Assembly (NCBI GenBank): GCA_900708905.1
Contig: CAADRB010000003.1
Span: forward strand, 1,294,627 to 1,358,626
DNA from: Hymenolepis diminuta
Lineage: Eukaryota; Platyhelminthes; Cestoda; Cyclophyllidea; Hymenolepididae
Direction of reading: 5' to 3'
Length of the DNA stretch: 64,000 nt
Numbering within the stretch: the stretch's first letter is position 1; each line of letters starts with the position of its first letter. Positions 54,001 to 64,000 of the stretch are shown here, piece by piece. The notes under the pieces are model-generated. The model ran no database searches. It was given only the letters and a program-made list of their open reading frames with translations, and was not told the origin of the DNA. The position numbers and the translations under genes are program-made.

Positions 54001-56983
54001 AGTTGCAGCCGATTGTCTCCCATTCCCCTGTTGCTTATTGACTCAGTGACAATGTGTCTAAAATCCTTACCGTCTGATCCACTTTCATTACACAATGAAA
54101 GGAGTTTTGCAGCATCAATCTTGGACAGATTCGACCTCCTCGATGAGGAACTGGCATTCTGCCAGCCCATTTCCATTACACAGACTTATCCAGTGGGGTT
54201 GACCGTTCGGCTCACTGGCTGCACACTGGATGCATAGACTTTCAATCCATGACCACTGACTTCGCAGACGATCATATCAACCGGTACGCCATTGTACGAT
54301 TGCATTTGCATAGTTTACGGACTGTTTTTAGTCATTATCTACCAGCTGAGTGTGTAAAGTATTTACCACCACTCGCGGTATTCCCATGTCGAAAGTGCTT
54401 AAGCATGAAAAACTGATGAAGTAAATGATGAAGTATGCGTCTGTTAGAAACCGTCAGAGTAGCATGACATCTAACTTCTATTTTGTCGTATTTTCAGGAG
54501 ATGACTAGGAAAAAGAGTCATCCAGGCTCCATTTCCTCACGTCCATCTCACCAACACCTCTACCAACATGCCCAGCAACAGCAACAGCAACAGCCAACTC
54601 CCCATCGCGACTCAGCAGCCACTTCAGGTGCAGGTAGCGAAGCTCCCGCTTCCTCATCCTCTCCCCACGCTCCCCATCAAACCAGCTCCGGACCCGCAAA
54701 CCCTTCAGGTGGCACCGGAGTCTGTGCCATGCCCCTTGCGAACATCATCGATGCTCTCTACGGCATCAACATGTCAACTGTCGCCTCAACACAGGGTGGC
54801 GGTGGTGGTGGAGGTCTAGTCACCTTATCACGAAGTAGCACCGTGGCTGGGAACAACCTGGCGAACTATTCGTGCGGTGGTTCAACACATTCAGGAGGCG
54901 AGGCTCGTGGAAGTCTTAATGGAGGTGGTGGCATGGTGACCCCGGGAGGGGGAGGCCAACTGCAACAACAGGGGACTGTTGGTGGGCCCACACCACCGGT
55001 GTATAACGTCGCCATGGCACTGGCACTGATGTGTCAACGGATGCAGACTCTGATGGATGCGCAGACGGAGGCGCAACAGAGAGTGACCACGGAGATCAAG
55101 GAGGAGTTGAACAGTTTGAGGTCGGAGCTGACCGAGACGAGGAATTTTGTGAATACACTTACGGTGGAAGTGGATGCTTTGACGGTGAGTTTCCTCTAAT
55201 CCTAGATTAATCGGCCCCACCTTGCAGTACTGAATGAAAATTAGTTGAGGCTTGGCCCGTCCCTCTGTTCTCAGTGATCACTTCTCCGAGCAATCATCTC
55301 ACAAGTTCGCAATTGGGACGATGAATTTTAAGCTGGCCTGAGGTATTTTGCGGGCAACTCACATGAAGCGTCTAGATATTACTTTAAGAGTAAACAGGGT
55401 TTCAATGAATTACAGTTATTAGCAAAGGAAACTTTGTTTTTGGAGTTGATTTCCTAAAAAAAATAGAAAACGTTTGTATTACTTTCTAGTCTTCCAAAAG
55501 TTCCACCGATATTACTCCGTTCGCTCCAGTTTGGCTATACGTGGTCTAGAACTCTGTGTGTTAGTAGAACTTTATGACTATTTTCACCTTTTTCCCATCA
55601 AAATATCATTGAGTTTATAAATTGACAAATAATGTGATTCATTGTCCAGGTATTGAAGTATTATTTGTGGTGGCAGATGCACGGAGATCTGGAGAGGGAG
55701 GGAGTGTAGCATATTGGTACACGGGCCTACTGAGTGTTTGTCTCGTACGTGCTTGCTCAAACGTCCCCTCCCCTCTCCCTTTGCACACTCTCTATCTGTT
55801 AATAACTACTTGCTATCCCATATACGCCACCACGCCNCCAGCTAAGACACGCCTTCTCTGTTTCTCTGTCACTTACTGCCACTAAGGCACCCTAGTACAT
55901 ATAATTGTCAGACTTATTCGGTCATTACTAAGCTCCTTCATACCGAGGATATGAATTGATTCATTGTGCCAGTTTAGACGACAGAGTTGGTGTTCTCTCC
56001 TAAAATAAAAATGCTGTTACCCAAGTTATTGCAGAGTATAAGCACCGGATTTATGGCTTTCAAGTCTGCACATTAAAACATCCATTGTAAGTGGAATCAG
56101 AAATTTATTTTTCCATTAACTTTTTACTATGCAGTTAAACTGTTAATGCTAGTGCACTTTGCTGTTAATTCTTATTGCGTAAATCTCGACTGATCTTATT
56201 TCGCCAAAATCACCGACCACATAAGGCGGTTTATGTTGGAATTCAGATCTGTTTAAATTTCGTTCGATCTTCATATCTGTCACAGTAGGAGTCTTAGTGA
56301 AAGATTCTACTTGTTGATCAACAATTGACAAGTCACCGCACTTTGTATTTTCTTCTCCTCCCCTGTTATAGCGTGACATGCAAACGAAGGAGGAAGTGGC
56401 CAATCAGAAGCTCGGCGACGCCGTGGCCAGGCTTGAACAACTGGACGCCTCGGCGGAGAAGCTTCGACAGAATGTTCAACAGGATCTCATCACCATTCGG
56501 AATGAGCAGAAACACGCTCTGGAGCCTCTCAAGTATCAACTCGCCACCGAGACCCGAGATCTACGCGATATGTTCACCACACTGAGTAACAAGGTGAGAG
56601 GACGCTGCTATCCATTCAAGTAACATTCACTAATTCTAACATTATTAGCTATTCCCGAGTCAGTGGCAGAGAGAGGTAGGGGATAGCATTCTAAAGTCTT
56701 TCAGACTGAGATGCATTTTTCATTTTGCTGATGACGCTAATACTATTCAAGTGGTTTGCAGTGTAACCCCAGAACGACTTTCCTTCTTTAGGTGACAATC
56801 CTAGAGAAGTGTGAGCGGTTGTCAAATCTTGATCGGGATCAGCCACAAATGCTTCGGTCGATCGCCAACACCCTGACAGATCTTCTGGTCTCCCTTGTGG
56901 CCTTCATTACAACCCTAATTCAAATGCTCATTCGATTCCTTAACGCTGGTGCTACGGTTACAAATAATCGGTGTGTTTTATAA
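45088..56983 (+). CDS. TMCC-family transmembrane and coiled-coil protein, copy A (plus strand)
   Basis: Exons: 45088-45399, 49180-49693, 52472-52587, 52703-52811 (donor uncertain), 53630-53699, 54498-55184, 56372-56593, 56792-56983. From the ATG at 45114 this gives about 731 residues; exon 1 is open back to an acceptor at 45086-45087, so an upstream exon is possible. Residues 24-70 are a charged coiled coil (KRNYKRRNAELKQRLNELET begins it). Exon 2 is Ser/Pro-rich and ends FKHGFS, joining to NIFTKPFGRRSD. Exon 6 has Gln and Gly runs and then a long heptad region running through exon 7 (TETRDLRDMFTTLSNK). The last exon holds one hydrophobic helix near 699-718. TMCC proteins are ER-membrane proteins with a C-terminal hairpin; here the model stops after one helix, just after a possible donor (AATCG|GTGTGT, 56975 onward). 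So copy A looks 3'-truncated. Exons 52478 onward are duplicated in the mirror arm. Confidence 0.78.
45849..45880 (+). repeat. TAA trinucleotide microsatellite
   Basis: Run of TAATAATAATAATAA with imperfect continuation. In the TMCC first intron. Confidence 0.8.
46141..46334 (-). mobile_element. tRNA-derived SINE copy, minus strand
   Basis: Minus strand starts CCGCTGTTCGTGGGTGACGC, has a B box GGTTCGGTCCC, then CACCCAGTGAGTGGAATGG, GACAGAATTCGAGTCTCTC and GCGTTGCAAACGCTTTCC. It sits in the large first intron of TMCC copy A. Confidence 0.78.
51651..51860 (+). mobile_element. tRNA-derived SINE copy, plus strand
   Basis: Starts CGGTGGCGCATCGATCAACG, keeps CCAGTAACGTGGATGGCCAA, GAGTTTCTCCTAAGGGCGGC and TACCTTCCCTCTACCTAA. 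The B-box region is degraded. It lies in a TMCC intron between exons 2 and 3. Confidence 0.72.
53395..53437 (+). repeat. G-rich purine tract, possible quadruplex, mirrored in the other arm
   Basis: Several G-runs of three to six bases separated by one or two bases, all on one strand, in a TMCC intron. The composition could form a G-quadruplex. Its mirror copy is C-rich at 63041-63083. Confidence 0.4.
55837..55837. other. ambiguous base N, mirrored at 60641
   Basis: The only N I see in the left arm; 116478-55837 = 60641, where the right arm also has N. Two independent loci would not be expected to share an uncalled base. Confidence 0.99.
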
Positions 56984-57989
56984 TAGTTGTTCTCATGTGT
57001 AGAGCATTAGTTTGGCGAGTACATCTCGTGCTCCAGCCAATGAACTCTGTTCTCTCATGTTGGTTCACGCACTGCACTCGTGTTAGTTTAGATGTTTTCG
57101 TACTGGACTACCTCCCAATGTTCAAAGGGAATGAGGATGATGACTTGCAACAGAATATACGTTGACGTAGAAAGGAGCGGATAGGAGGAACACATCCGAA
57201 CAGACTATGTAGGAGACAAACTGGCACCTGAATCGGTAAATGATTAGATACTTTAACTAGCTAAATTTGAACTTAAACCAAAAAATTGTTTTTAAGAATA
57301 CTCATCGGTATTGTTTGCAAAATGATTTGCTACAAAGTGTTCCAAGGAATAAATTGGGTACTCGTTTAGTGAGGAACAGTGAACAAACGCAAAATCTATT
57401 TGCTTTCTGGTTGGCTCCCATGGCAAGATCAATAAAAAGTACGACTAGTTGGTATTATCAAGAAAATAAAATAAGAGTCCGAAAATAACAGTATCCTATT
57501 ATTTAACGATCACTCAGTAGAATGATTCGCATCCAAAGATGGATAGAGTAGATTTAGGATTTTCGCAATTAAATGTATTTTTATAGCAGCTATGATCATA
57601 TGATCCTACATTATTAACTTAGCAGATTAGGGATAAACGTGGACAAACTATGCTTGAGCTTGAAGGATGAATCCCTCTTCTCCGAAATATTTTATCTTAC
57701 ACCATTCCTAATCATCATCAAATTTGATTATCTTGTCCTCATAGGCTATCTCTGTAACCCTTTAACCATTCCTGTGACTCCTTAAACAAACATCGTGTGT
57801 CCTCAGCTGGTCTATGTCTCATCGACGCGGAAAAGGTAAACATACCTCAGACGATAGTAGCAGACACCGTTTAATCAACCCCGATATTAACCAGTCCTGT
57901 CTGCACCGGCCCTTCATTTTCCTACAATCGTCCCGACCAATTAAAGCACCCATACAACCATATCCTTATGCGTGTCCTCACCCAGTGTC

Positions 57990-58200
57990 GATTATAAATA
58001 GCCTCCATTACACACACACAGGGGGGAGGGTGGACCCTAGCTCGCCAGGCGCATCTCTCGCTGTTCAACCCTCCAGTTCCCTATTTTTCCTTGAGACTCT
58101 GTACTGAGCTTACTTTAATATAACCTGGCCTACGCATTCCTCGGCGTTCCTTTTCTTTCCTTTACTGTTGGCAATTACACCAACAAATTGGTGACCCTGC
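57990..58200 (+). repeat. possible solo LTR or LTR fragment with primer-binding-like end
   Basis: TATAAATA at 57993-58000 is followed by a CA run and a G-run (58008-58030), then about 150 bases ending ACACCAACA, directly followed by TTGGTGACCCTGC at 58188-58200. A TATA box followed by a segment ending in CA and then a TGGTGACCC-type sequence is the usual layout of a Gypsy-type LTR and its tRNA primer-binding site. No coding region of an element follows. A related TATA/CA/G-run arrangement is at 2088-2133. Tentative. Confidence 0.3.
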
Positions 58201-58400
58201 AAAGGACTGCTACAAGCTCTAATGCCTAAATTTGAATTTTTTGATAAACTGTCCCCTTAACTTACATTCTCAAAAGCATGACACAATTCGAAGGATAAGA
58301 ACTTAAATATATTTTATCAAAAAAAGTAATGCCAAGAAAGGAGATGATACCTTTACATGGGAAGGGGCAGGAAGTTGTTACATAAGGGATGACCGACATA

Positions 58401-58587
58401 TTATACTGTATCTTTCTTCCATTCATTTCTTAAATACATCTTAAATATATCGCGGAAGAAATAAGAAGCAAATTTCATGAAATTTAGACACCACATGAAC
58501 CAAAAATGAAAGAATAGAAAGAGAGTTCGAAAAAAGAAAGGCGCAGGAAGAATGAGACCGCCGTATTGATGAATGTGTGAAATTCTT
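58401..58587 (-). CDS. likely terminal TMCC exon with the second membrane helix
   Basis: The acceptor ACAAAG at 58588-58593 (minus strand) leaves one base that completes the Arg codon begun at the copy B donor, and the frame then reads R-I-S-H, a Gly/Leu/Pro stretch, a strongly aromatic hydrophobic helix of about 18 residues, and FFRDIFKMYLRNEWKK before the stop. Length and topology resemble the end of human TMCC1. A second AG three bases on would also keep phase. No equivalent exon was found on the plus strand after copy A. Confidence 0.55.
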
Positions 58588-61500
58588 CTTTGTACAGACG
58601 AGAAAATTATTCCATCGAAATAAGCGCATCTGGAATGGCTCTCTCCGATTAATGATTGATTATTGACTTCTGGAAGATCATCGTGGAGGAAGTGAGGAAG
58701 GGGGTTGAGGATACTGATTGAGGAAATGTCCATCTGTTCGGTTCCACCATCGAACAATTGAATCGGGTAGGAAGAGCAGGAGCAGGAAGATTAGGAGACA
58801 GACGTTCAACACAATCGCCGACACTCTGAAATGCACAAGAGAGAATCAACCAACATCAGGGCAAAGATATAGTCAAATTGTTTATAGAGCGTGCGTTGGT
58901 TGCGAAGTAGTCACTGAGTATCTCACCAAGGAGATTCTCTATACAAGATGAGTGTCAAAATACACTTATAAATGAACTTGGGAATTATTAATTTAATAAT
59001 TATAAAAAGTTCCACCATGTAGACATCATGAAAGCTGTTAAATAGCATGTAAAATCATTCCGCTTTCTCATATTTCACTAATCAAAGAAAAGGTCAATAA
59101 GTACAGAATACTGTGAACAAGCATTTGCTGCAATCCAGGAGACGAATAATGAAATTTGAATCTTCGAGAGTAAACTGCCAACTGGAATATCGCACAAACC
59201 TAGTCCAAAAATCGAATAAAGTAAGACACTGATCCCTTGACTTTACATAACATCATTTCAGTACTTCACCCCTCATAATCAATCATTGGATTTACTGTTA
59301 ACCAATTTTAGTTGTTTTGTCACTATTAAAAAATTTTACACTGCTACGGGTAACAACAAAGGATTACTATCACAGCATTTTTCGATAACCGGTCACTCGC
59401 TTCATGCAACTGGCAAGTGAACTCTAAGCATCGCGGATATAAAATCATTCATCGATCTATATAATATCAATAGCCATATACATGAGCACAACTATTATAA
59501 AACACACCGATTATTTGTAACCGTAGCACCAGCGTTAAGGAATCGAATGAGCATTTGAATTAGGGTTGTAATGAAGGCCACAAGGGAGACCAGAAGATCT
59601 GTCAGGGTGTTGGCGATCGACCGAAGCATTTGTGGCTGATCCCGATCAAGATTTGACAACCGCTCACACTTCTCTAGGATTGTCACCTAAAGAAGGAAAG
59701 TCGTTCTGGGGTTACACTGCAAACCACTTGAATAGTATTAGCGTCATCAGCAAAATGAAAAATGCATCTCAGTCTGAAAGACTTTAGAATGCTATCCCCT
59801 ACCTCTCTCTGCCACTGACTCGGGAATAGCTAATAATGTTAGAATTAGTGAATGTTACTTGAATGGATAGCAGCGTCCTCTCACCTTGTTACTCAGTGTG
59901 GTGAACATATCGCGTAGATCTCGGGTCTCGGTGGCGAGTTGATACTTGAGAGGCTCCAGAGCGTGTTTCTGCTCATTCCGAATGGTGATGAGATCCTGTT
60001 GAACATTCTGTCGAAGCTTCTCCGCCGAGGCGTCCAGTTGTTCAAGCCTGGCCACGGCGTCGCCGAGCTTCTGATTGGCCACTTCCTCCTTCGTTTGCAT
60101 GTCACGCTATAACAGGGGAGGAGAAGAAAATACAAAGTGCGGTGACTTGTCAATTGTTGATCAACAAGTAGAATCTTTCACTAAGACTCCTACTGTGACA
60201 GATATGAAGATCGAACGAAATTTAAACAGATCTGAATTCCAACATAAACCGCCTTATGTGGTCGGTGATTTTGGCGAAATAAGATCAGTCGAGATTTACG
60301 CAATAAGAATTAACAGCAAAGTGCACTAGCATTAACAGTTTAACTGCATAGTAAAAAGTTAATGGAAAAATAAATTTCTGATTCCACTTACAATGGATGT
60401 TTTAATGTGCAGACTTGAAAGCCATAAATCCGGTGCTTATACTCTGCAATAACTTGGGTAACAGCATTTTTATTTTAGGAGAGAACACCAACTCTGTCGT
60501 CTAAACTGGCACAATGAATCAATTCATATCCTCGGTATGAAGGAGCTTAGTAATGACCGAATAAGTCTGACAATTATATGTACTAGGGTGCCTTAGTGGC
60601 AGTAAGTGACAGAGAAACAGAGAAGGCGTGTCTTAGCTGGNGGCGTGGTGGCGTATATGGGATAGCAAGTAGTTATTAACAGATAGAGAGTGTGCAAAGG
60701 GAGAGGGGAGGGGACGTTTGAGCAAGCACGTACGAGACAAACACTCAGTAGGCCCGTGTACCAATATGCTACACTCCCTCCCTCTCCAGATCTCCGTGCA
60801 TCTGCCACCACAAATAATACTTCAATACCTGGACAATGAATCACATTATTTGTCAATTTATAAACTCAATGATATTTTGATGGGAAAAAGGTGAAAATAG
60901 TCATAAAGTTCTACTAACACACAGAGTTCTAGACCACGTATAGCCAAACTGGAGCGAACGGAGTAATATCGGTGGAACTTTTGGAAGACTAGAAAGTAAT
61001 ACAAACGTTTTCTATTTTTTTTAGGAAATCAACTCCAAAAACAAAGTTTCCTTTGCTAATAACTGTAATTCATTGAAACCCTGTTTACTCTTAAAGTAAT
61101 ATCTAGACGCTTCATGTGAGTTGCCCGCAAAATACCTCAGGCCAGCTTAAAATTCATCGTCCCAATTGCGAACTTGTGAGATGATTGCTCGGAGAAGTGA
61201 TCACTGAGAACAGAGGGACGGGCCAAGCCTCAACTAATTTTCATTCAGTACTGCAAGGTGGGGCCGATTAATCTAGGATTAGAGGAAACTCACCGTCAAA
61301 GCATCCACTTCCACCGTAAGTGTATTCACAAAATTCCTCGTCTCGGTCAGCTCCGACCTCAAACTGTTCAACTCCTCCTTGATCTCCGTGGTCACTCTCT
61401 GTTGCGCCTCCGTCTGCGCATCCATCAGAGTCTGCATCCGTTGACACATCAGTGCCAGTGCCATGGCGACGTTATACACCGGTGGTGTGGGCCCACCAAC

Positions 61501-64000
61501 AGTCCCCTGTTGTTGCAGTTGGCCTCCCCCTCCCGGGGTCACCATGCCACCACCTCCATTAAGACTTCCACGAGCCTCGCCTCCTGAATGTGTTGAACCA
61601 CCGCACGAATAGTTCGCCAGGTTGTTCCCAGCCACGGTGCTACTTCGTGATAAGGTGACTAGACCTCCACCACCACCGCCACCCTGTGTTGAGGCGACAG
61701 TTGACATGTTGATGCCGTAGAGAGCATCGATGATGTTCGCAAGGGGCATGGCACAGACTCCGGTGCCACCTGAAGGGTTTGCGGGTCCGGAGCTGGTTTG
61801 ATGGGGAGCGTGGGGAGAGGATGAGGAAGCGGGAGCTTCGCTACCTGCACCTGAAGTGGCTGCTGAGTCGCGATGGGGAGTTGGCTGTTGCTGTTGCTGT
61901 TGCTGGGCATGTTGGTAGAGGTGTTGGTGAGATGGACGTGAGGAAATGGAGCCTGGATGACTCTTTTTCCTAGTCATCTCCTGAAAATACGACAAAATAG
62001 AAGTTAGATGTCATGCTACTCTGACGGTTTCTAACAGACGCATACTTCATCATTTACTTCATCAGTTTTTCATGCTTAAGCACTTTCGACATGGGAATAC
62101 CGCGAGTGGTGGTAAATACTTTACACACTCAGCTGGTAGATAATGACTAAAAACAGTCCGTAAACTATGCAAATGCAATCGTACAATGGCGTACCGGTTG
62201 ATATGATCGTCTGCGAAGTCAGTGGTCATGGATTGAAAGTCTATGCATCCAGTGTGCAGCCAGTGAGCCGAACGGTCAACCCCACTGGATAAGTCTGTGT
62301 AATGGAAATGGGCTGGCAGAATGCCAGTTCCTCATCGAGGAGGTCGAATCTGTCCAAGATTGATGCTGCAAAACTCCTTTCATTGTGTAATGAAAGTGGA
62401 TCAGACGGTAAGGATTTTAGACACATTGTCACTGAGTCAATAAGCAACAGGGGAATGGGAGACAATCGGCTGCAACTGGATTTTAAAAGGTGATCAGATA
62501 TGAAACTCAACCTCGAATGAAGTATAATCACTCTCTACAACACCAGCATGTGCAAGATTTAATAAGCCACAGATTTGTGTTTTCGTGTGGGTATAGAGCA
62601 CACAAGAGGAGAACGAATTTTGAAAACATGAAGACATGGTGTTGGCTTCTCGCAGACTAGACATAAACAAAGCAATGTGGTGTGGTCATTTGGTGTTCTG
62701 TGAGAAGATTAATCCAAAACCGACTGAGAGTGGCTTAGAAACAGCACATCGTGAGTGTTAAGTATTCCATAAGCTCACCAGATATTCAGGGACACCATTT
62801 TTGTGTTTGGTCGACTTCTTAGACTTGGAAGACGTCGCTGCACCGGTTCTGAAAATGACCAAATATAAAAGAATATCGTCATGTGTTGTCAAACGCTAAA
62901 AATTACATATCACATAATTAGGGGTTGTAATAGTATATGTACCTACCTACTTAGTATACGTACCGTATTTTAAAGGATACACGATCGAATGAACAATGCA
63001 CATCCTGTTGTAGTAATAACTAACTTCACTTTATTAGCACTCTTTCCCCACTCCCCCCTCCCCCTCCACCCCTCCCTCCTCCACCTAGATATCAATTTGA
63101 TATATTAGGGTTAAATAACGTAGATGCGTCAGTAGTGCATTGGTCACTGTGCTCGTCTGTCACGTCAGATGACACGTGTACGATTTCTTCTGATATTAAA
63201 TAAACCAGAACTAACTCGTGAAACGCGAGATTATGAAGATGAATACGAAGGTAATGCCTTGCAACTCACCACCTTGTGCAACTATTTACTCAACCACCTT
63301 CAAGGCTGAGCTCCGACTGAACGATCAAATTTCTACTCCTAAAACTATCTTAATGACACAATAATGGTGATCCCTGTTAGAAATCAATAGAAATCCTCAC
63401 TATCCAGGGCCAAGCTCTTCGAATTTCACCCACCGATTAATGCTATTTTGGCAATCGTGCATCCTCCTGTCTAACTTGTTCCTTTAAAACAAACTGCACA
63501 TTTTACTTTGCAGTAAATGAGATTGACTAAATTAATCGCAACTAAATGGGAATAATAAGTCTTCTAGGAGCTGTGGCGTCACAGATCATGTGGATCCCAG
63601 TCCCGTTAGATCTTCGGTTCATTGCTAAAAGTAGTCGATGGCGATAATTCACTTATTAAGGTACACTCATTTAAGTAAACGCCTCTGAATAAAGAATATA
63701 ATGATGGAACTTGCGGTGGACTGAGTGTCCAGGTATTCATCAAAGAAGGAATCTTTGGGACGTTGGAAGCATCGGCTAAAAGGAGAAAATAAGGCAGACA
63801 TTAATGTCTCTTCGCAGCATCCTAGGAAATCTTCAACTGGTACTGACTTCTTTCAAGAAAATTTCGACCCTAGTTGGAGGGAGAACTTACTAAGACTGCC
63901 ATAAGTAGCGGCGGGGATGTGTTCATCACTGATCGACTTCGTCATGTTCAACGGCGAAGTGGGATTCACGACATCTGATCGTCGACCAAATGGTTTGGTG
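58401..64000 (-). CDS. TMCC-family protein, copy B (minus strand), 5' end beyond the window
   Basis: Mirror-image exons read on the minus strand: 63891-64000 (cut by the window end), 63667-63775, 62779-62848, 61294-61980, 59885-60106, 59495-59686. Translated segments are identical to copy A. Unlike copy A, this copy can splice onward: a donor after the Arg codon near 59504 joins in phase to an exon at about 58401-58587. That exon supplies basic residues, then a second hydrophobic helix (FFFRTLFLFFHFWFMWCL) and a short basic tail, ending at a TAA at 58401-58403. Two C-terminal helices match the known TMCC topology. So copy B, joined to the spacer, looks like the natural gene arrangement. Whether both copies exist in the genome is doubtful because of the mirrored N. 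Confidence 0.7.
59488..64000 (-). repeat. right arm of the inverted repeat, continuing past the window
   Basis: Reverse complement of 52478-56990. It includes the mirrored ambiguous base at 60641. The arm is still matching at base 64000, so its real end lies outside. Confidence 0.95.

Larger units (their letters stand above)
52478..56990 (+). repeat. left arm of a long perfect inverted repeat
   Basis: Position x in this arm pairs with 116478 minus x in the right arm. All open frames in both arms obey this sum exactly, so there are no indels, and each intron piece I compared by eye was identical. The match stops at 56991 (T here, G in the mirror), followed by seven more matching bases and then unrelated sequence. 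Position 52478 pairs with the last base of the window, so the arm may extend further left. Confidence 0.95.
56991..59487. other. unique spacer between the inverted arms
   Basis: About 2.5 kb. It holds the minus-strand terminal TMCC exon (58401-58587), an LTR-like segment near 57990-58200, and AATAAA motifs near 57465 on the plus strand. A plus-strand open frame at 57814-58107 starts MSHRRGKG but shows no domain and is probably chance. The left junction has no gene continuity for copy A. Confidence 0.8.

Noticed and set aside
54505..54819. Antisense and alternate-frame open frames over the Gln/Gly-rich TMCC exon
   Set aside because: Shadows of the coding exon produced by its repetitive codons.
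56971..57165. Open frame across the arm boundary, hydrophobic at its start
   Set aside because: It is in a different frame from the TMCC exon and crosses the palindrome edge; it does not continue TMCC in phase.
57814..58107. Open frame starting MSHRRGKG in the spacer
   Set aside because: No recognisable domain; the frame overlaps an LTR-like segment and a simple repeat.
1..64000. CRISPR arrays, rRNA genes, bacterial operons or phage
   Set aside because: No regularly spaced repeats, ribosomal sequence or prokaryotic gene layout; all recognisable genes are spliced eukaryotic genes.

Overview
The window looks like nuclear DNA from a compact-gene, AT-rich invertebrate animal: multi-exon genes with GT-AG introns, no operons or bacterial signals, long repeat-filled intergenic DNA and a tRNA-derived SINE family. 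The mix of genes and repeats would fit a parasitic flatworm such as a tapeworm, but nothing here proves the taxon. All exon models were built by hand from open frames, splice sites and intron phases.

Layout. 1-5789: intergenic, repeats and decayed sequence. 5790-16131 (+): a complete 12-exon DDX46/Prp5-type DEAD-box splicing helicase gene (1042 residues by the model, every intron phase consistent). 16132-21711: intergenic, at least three dispersed-repeat blocks. 21712-36583 (+): a 13-exon gene of about 1257 residues with two ZU5-like modules and a probable UPA-like region, resembling the ankyrin/UNC5/DTHD1 type of supramodule but with no visible ankyrin repeats or death domain. 36584-42476: intergenic, SINEs and repeats. 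42477-42743 (+): possible small secreted Ser/Thr-rich protein. 45088-56983 (+): a TMCC-family (transmembrane and coiled-coil) gene. 56991-59487: unique spacer. 59488-64000 (-): a second, inverted copy of TMCC exons, running off the window end.

The most important observation is that 52478-56990 and 59488-64000 form an inverted repeat at least 4.5 kb long around an axis at 58239. Every segment I compared, introns included, matched, and a single ambiguous base (N) sits at exactly mirrored positions (55837 and 60641). This points strongly to an assembly artefact or, less likely, an extremely recent duplication or gene conversion. A likely terminal TMCC exon with the second membrane helix lies in the spacer on the minus strand only, so the minus copy appears to be the one joined to its natural 3' end.

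No CRISPR, rRNA, intact tRNA or intact autonomous transposon was seen. The genes show no functional linkage beyond being neighbours.
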